A stretch of 64,000 nt of DNA from CAWBRT01 sp963832365 (GTDB taxonomy: Bacteria; Acidobacteriota; Terriglobia; Terriglobales; Acidobacteriaceae), in assembly GCA_963832365.1 (NCBI GenBank), contig CAWHUL010000023.1, forward strand, positions 1-64,000, in the 5' to 3' direction. The position numbers were made by a program, and so were the translations under genes. The first letter of the stretch is position 1. The number at the start of each line of letters is the position of its first letter. The notes beneath the pieces were generated by a model. The model was not told the DNA's origin, made no database searches, and saw nothing but the letters and a program-made list of their open reading frames with translations. This document shows, one piece after another, positions 62,940-64,000 of this stretch.

Positions 62940-63086
62940 TCAAAAGTTATTGCGCGAACTTCTGGGACGCTACACGAGCAGGTAAAAGCAGCTTTACCTC
63001 GGGCGGAAGCAATGCTAGATTTGCGCCCAGAGTTCCTGTTTGTGTTGTTCCTGGCTTGGTGGCCGGGCCGTGTTCGCGAGGGTAGG

Positions 63087-64000
63087 ATGTCGACCTGTCG
63101 ATGGTGTGGCGCTTCCGTTTCCGAGAATTTCTGTGTCAAATGCCACGCCCTGAATCTTTCCTTCGTGCAACCGGGTCTGCTCGGCCTCTACGGTCCCTAT
63201 CAAGGCAAGCAGTTTTACGTTCCCGTGGATGGCCTTCGGGTGGGGCGCGCACAAGATCAAAACCTCGTCATCGAAGACCCAAAGCTCTCGCGACAGCATG
63301 CGGTTCTTTCCCTCGAACCAGATGGAACCGTATGCCTGACGAACAAGGGACAGAATGGCACTTTTGTAAACGGACAACGGGTCAATGACAGAGTCCTGCA
63401 ACCAGGAGACGAAATTTGCTTCGGCATCCGCCGGGAAAACCATTTCGTATTTCAGCCGGCAGGGGCCTCCAATCTCCGCCGCGACCCGGCGTCAGGCCGC
63501 CTGATTCCGATTCAGCCGGACGCCAGCCAGGGAGATGAACGGTCTGGAGCGGGAAGAGCCGCCCAGCCGGGCACGATGTATGCGTCGGCCGCCGCCGTCG
63601 CACGGCGTTCGGACACCGTGGTCATGTCGGAGCACGGGGAGGACGCGACGCGTCGCCGGTTGCAACTGGTTCTTGATCAGTACGCGGTGCGCGACATCCT
63701 GCTTGAAGGTTCGCGCCTGGAATTCGGGCGGACTGAAGGCGCGGGCAAGTTACTGATAGAGCATCCTTCAATCTCTTCGCGCCATGCGGAGATCGTCATC
63801 GACAAGAATGGCGCGATTCTACGGGACCTGGGATCGAGCAACGGCACCTTCGTCAATGGCGAGAGGATTGTCGAGGCCCGGCTGAACGAAGGCGACCTGA
63901 TCCAATTCGCGGCCTGCGAGTCGCATGTCTTCCTGTATCGGGAGTCGCGGCGGCGCGCCGTGACCCTGCGGGACATCGAACTGAACCAGCCCGTCGTCAC
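63087..64000 (+). CDS. FHA-domain protein with N-terminal zinc ribbon (partial)
   Basis: ATG 63087 is preceded by GAGGGTAGG; an in-frame ATG 75 bp earlier is possible. The frame is open to the end of the window (304 codons). Residues 1-20 hold CRWCGASVSENFCVKCHA, a four-Cys zinc ribbon. FHA domain 1 spans about 35-130 (GLRVGRAQDQNLVIEDPKLS, QNGTFVNGQRV). FHA domain 2 spans about 205-295 (RLEFGRTEGAGKLLIEHPS, LGSSNGTFVNGERI). Both have the S-R-H and N-G residues that bind phosphothreonine. It probably scaffolds a kinase/phosphatase signalling unit with the upstream PP2C. Confidence 0.85.
   Translation, partial: MSTCRWCGASVSENFCVKCHALNLSFVQPGLLGLYGPYQGKQFYVPVDGLRVGRAQDQNLVIEDPKLSRQHAVLSLEPDGTVCLTNKGQNGTFVNGQRVNDRVLQPGDEICFGIRRENHFVFQPAGASNLRRDPASGRLIPIQPDASQGDERSGAGRAAQPGTMYASAAAVARRSDTVVMSEHGEDATRRRLQLVLDQYAVRDILLEGSRLEFGRTEGAGKLLIEHPSISSRHAEIVIDKNGAILRDLGSSNGTFVNGERIVEARLNEGDLIQFAACESHVFLYRESRRRAVTLRDIELNQPVV

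Overview
The window looks like a chromosomal segment of an acidobacterium, most likely of the Terriglobia/Koribacter type. This is inferred from gene content and style, not from a marker gene: a LssY-like protein with ankyrin repeats, DUF4118 kinases, Ig-like lipoproteins, large Sel1 proteins, and a REP-like repeat family of the form GTCATnCTGAG. No rRNA, tRNA or CRISPR array was found. By eye the sequence is moderately GC-rich and coding-dense, with genes on both strands.

Layout. 1-6.9 kb is a decayed accessory zone. It holds the end of a histidine kinase with its response regulator, a ParA ATPase, a relic of a C-terminal domain that exists intact near 60.8 kb, a wrecked SNF2 helicase, and three minus-strand genes of a small mobile unit ending in a truncated replication-protein-like gene, plus a damaged excisionase-like HTH gene. 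6.9-10.6 kb has an MFS exporter and a secreted ankyrin/LssY_C protein. 10.7-26.8 kb is a catabolic island: a LarA-like (DUF2088) protein, three D-2-hydroxyacid dehydrogenases, a zinc alcohol dehydrogenase, an FGGY kinase, a complete Liv-type ABC importer and E1-alpha/E1-beta/E2 of a 2-oxoacid dehydrogenase complex. 27.3-31.1 kb carries an amidase, an M20 amidohydrolase and a YjiH/YjiG-type transporter pair.

31.4-39.6 kb holds a metallo-beta-lactamase-fold protein, a FixL/FixJ-like two-component pair, an APC transporter with a long cytoplasmic tail, a tandem universal stress protein and a monofunctional transglycosylase. 40.0-43.4 kb is a compact corrinoid methyl-transfer operon: corrinoid protein, MtaA/UroD-type methyltransferase, DUF1638 protein and homocysteine S-methyltransferase. 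43.5-54.1 kb contains an ABM-domain protein, a frame-broken Ig-like lipoprotein preceded by a possible pseudoknotted RNA, a PLP decarboxylase, an HpaI-type aldolase, a dehydroquinase-fold protein lacking several catalytic residues, alanine dehydrogenase with a divergent Lrp regulator, ThiM-ThiE and a secreted CMD protein. 54.3-64 kb has a REC-PAS-histidine kinase, an operon of four minor pilins, a Sel1 protein, a PP2C phosphatase and a double-FHA protein running off the end. Two 135-bp inverted copies of a repeat flank the Sel1/PP2C pair.

How the parts fit. The island at 10.7-26.8 kb reads as uptake of a small organic acid or polyol followed by oxidation, phosphorylation and oxidative decarboxylation; the substrate is unknown. 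The operon at 40-43.4 kb reads as a split methionine-synthase-like route in which an unknown methyl donor feeds a corrinoid protein and then homocysteine. Many genes carry single-base frameshifts (hydroxyacid dehydrogenase, LivM, LivG, LivK, amidase, Ig-like lipoprotein). Either these functions are decaying in this strain or the assembly contains indel errors; the sequence alone cannot decide.
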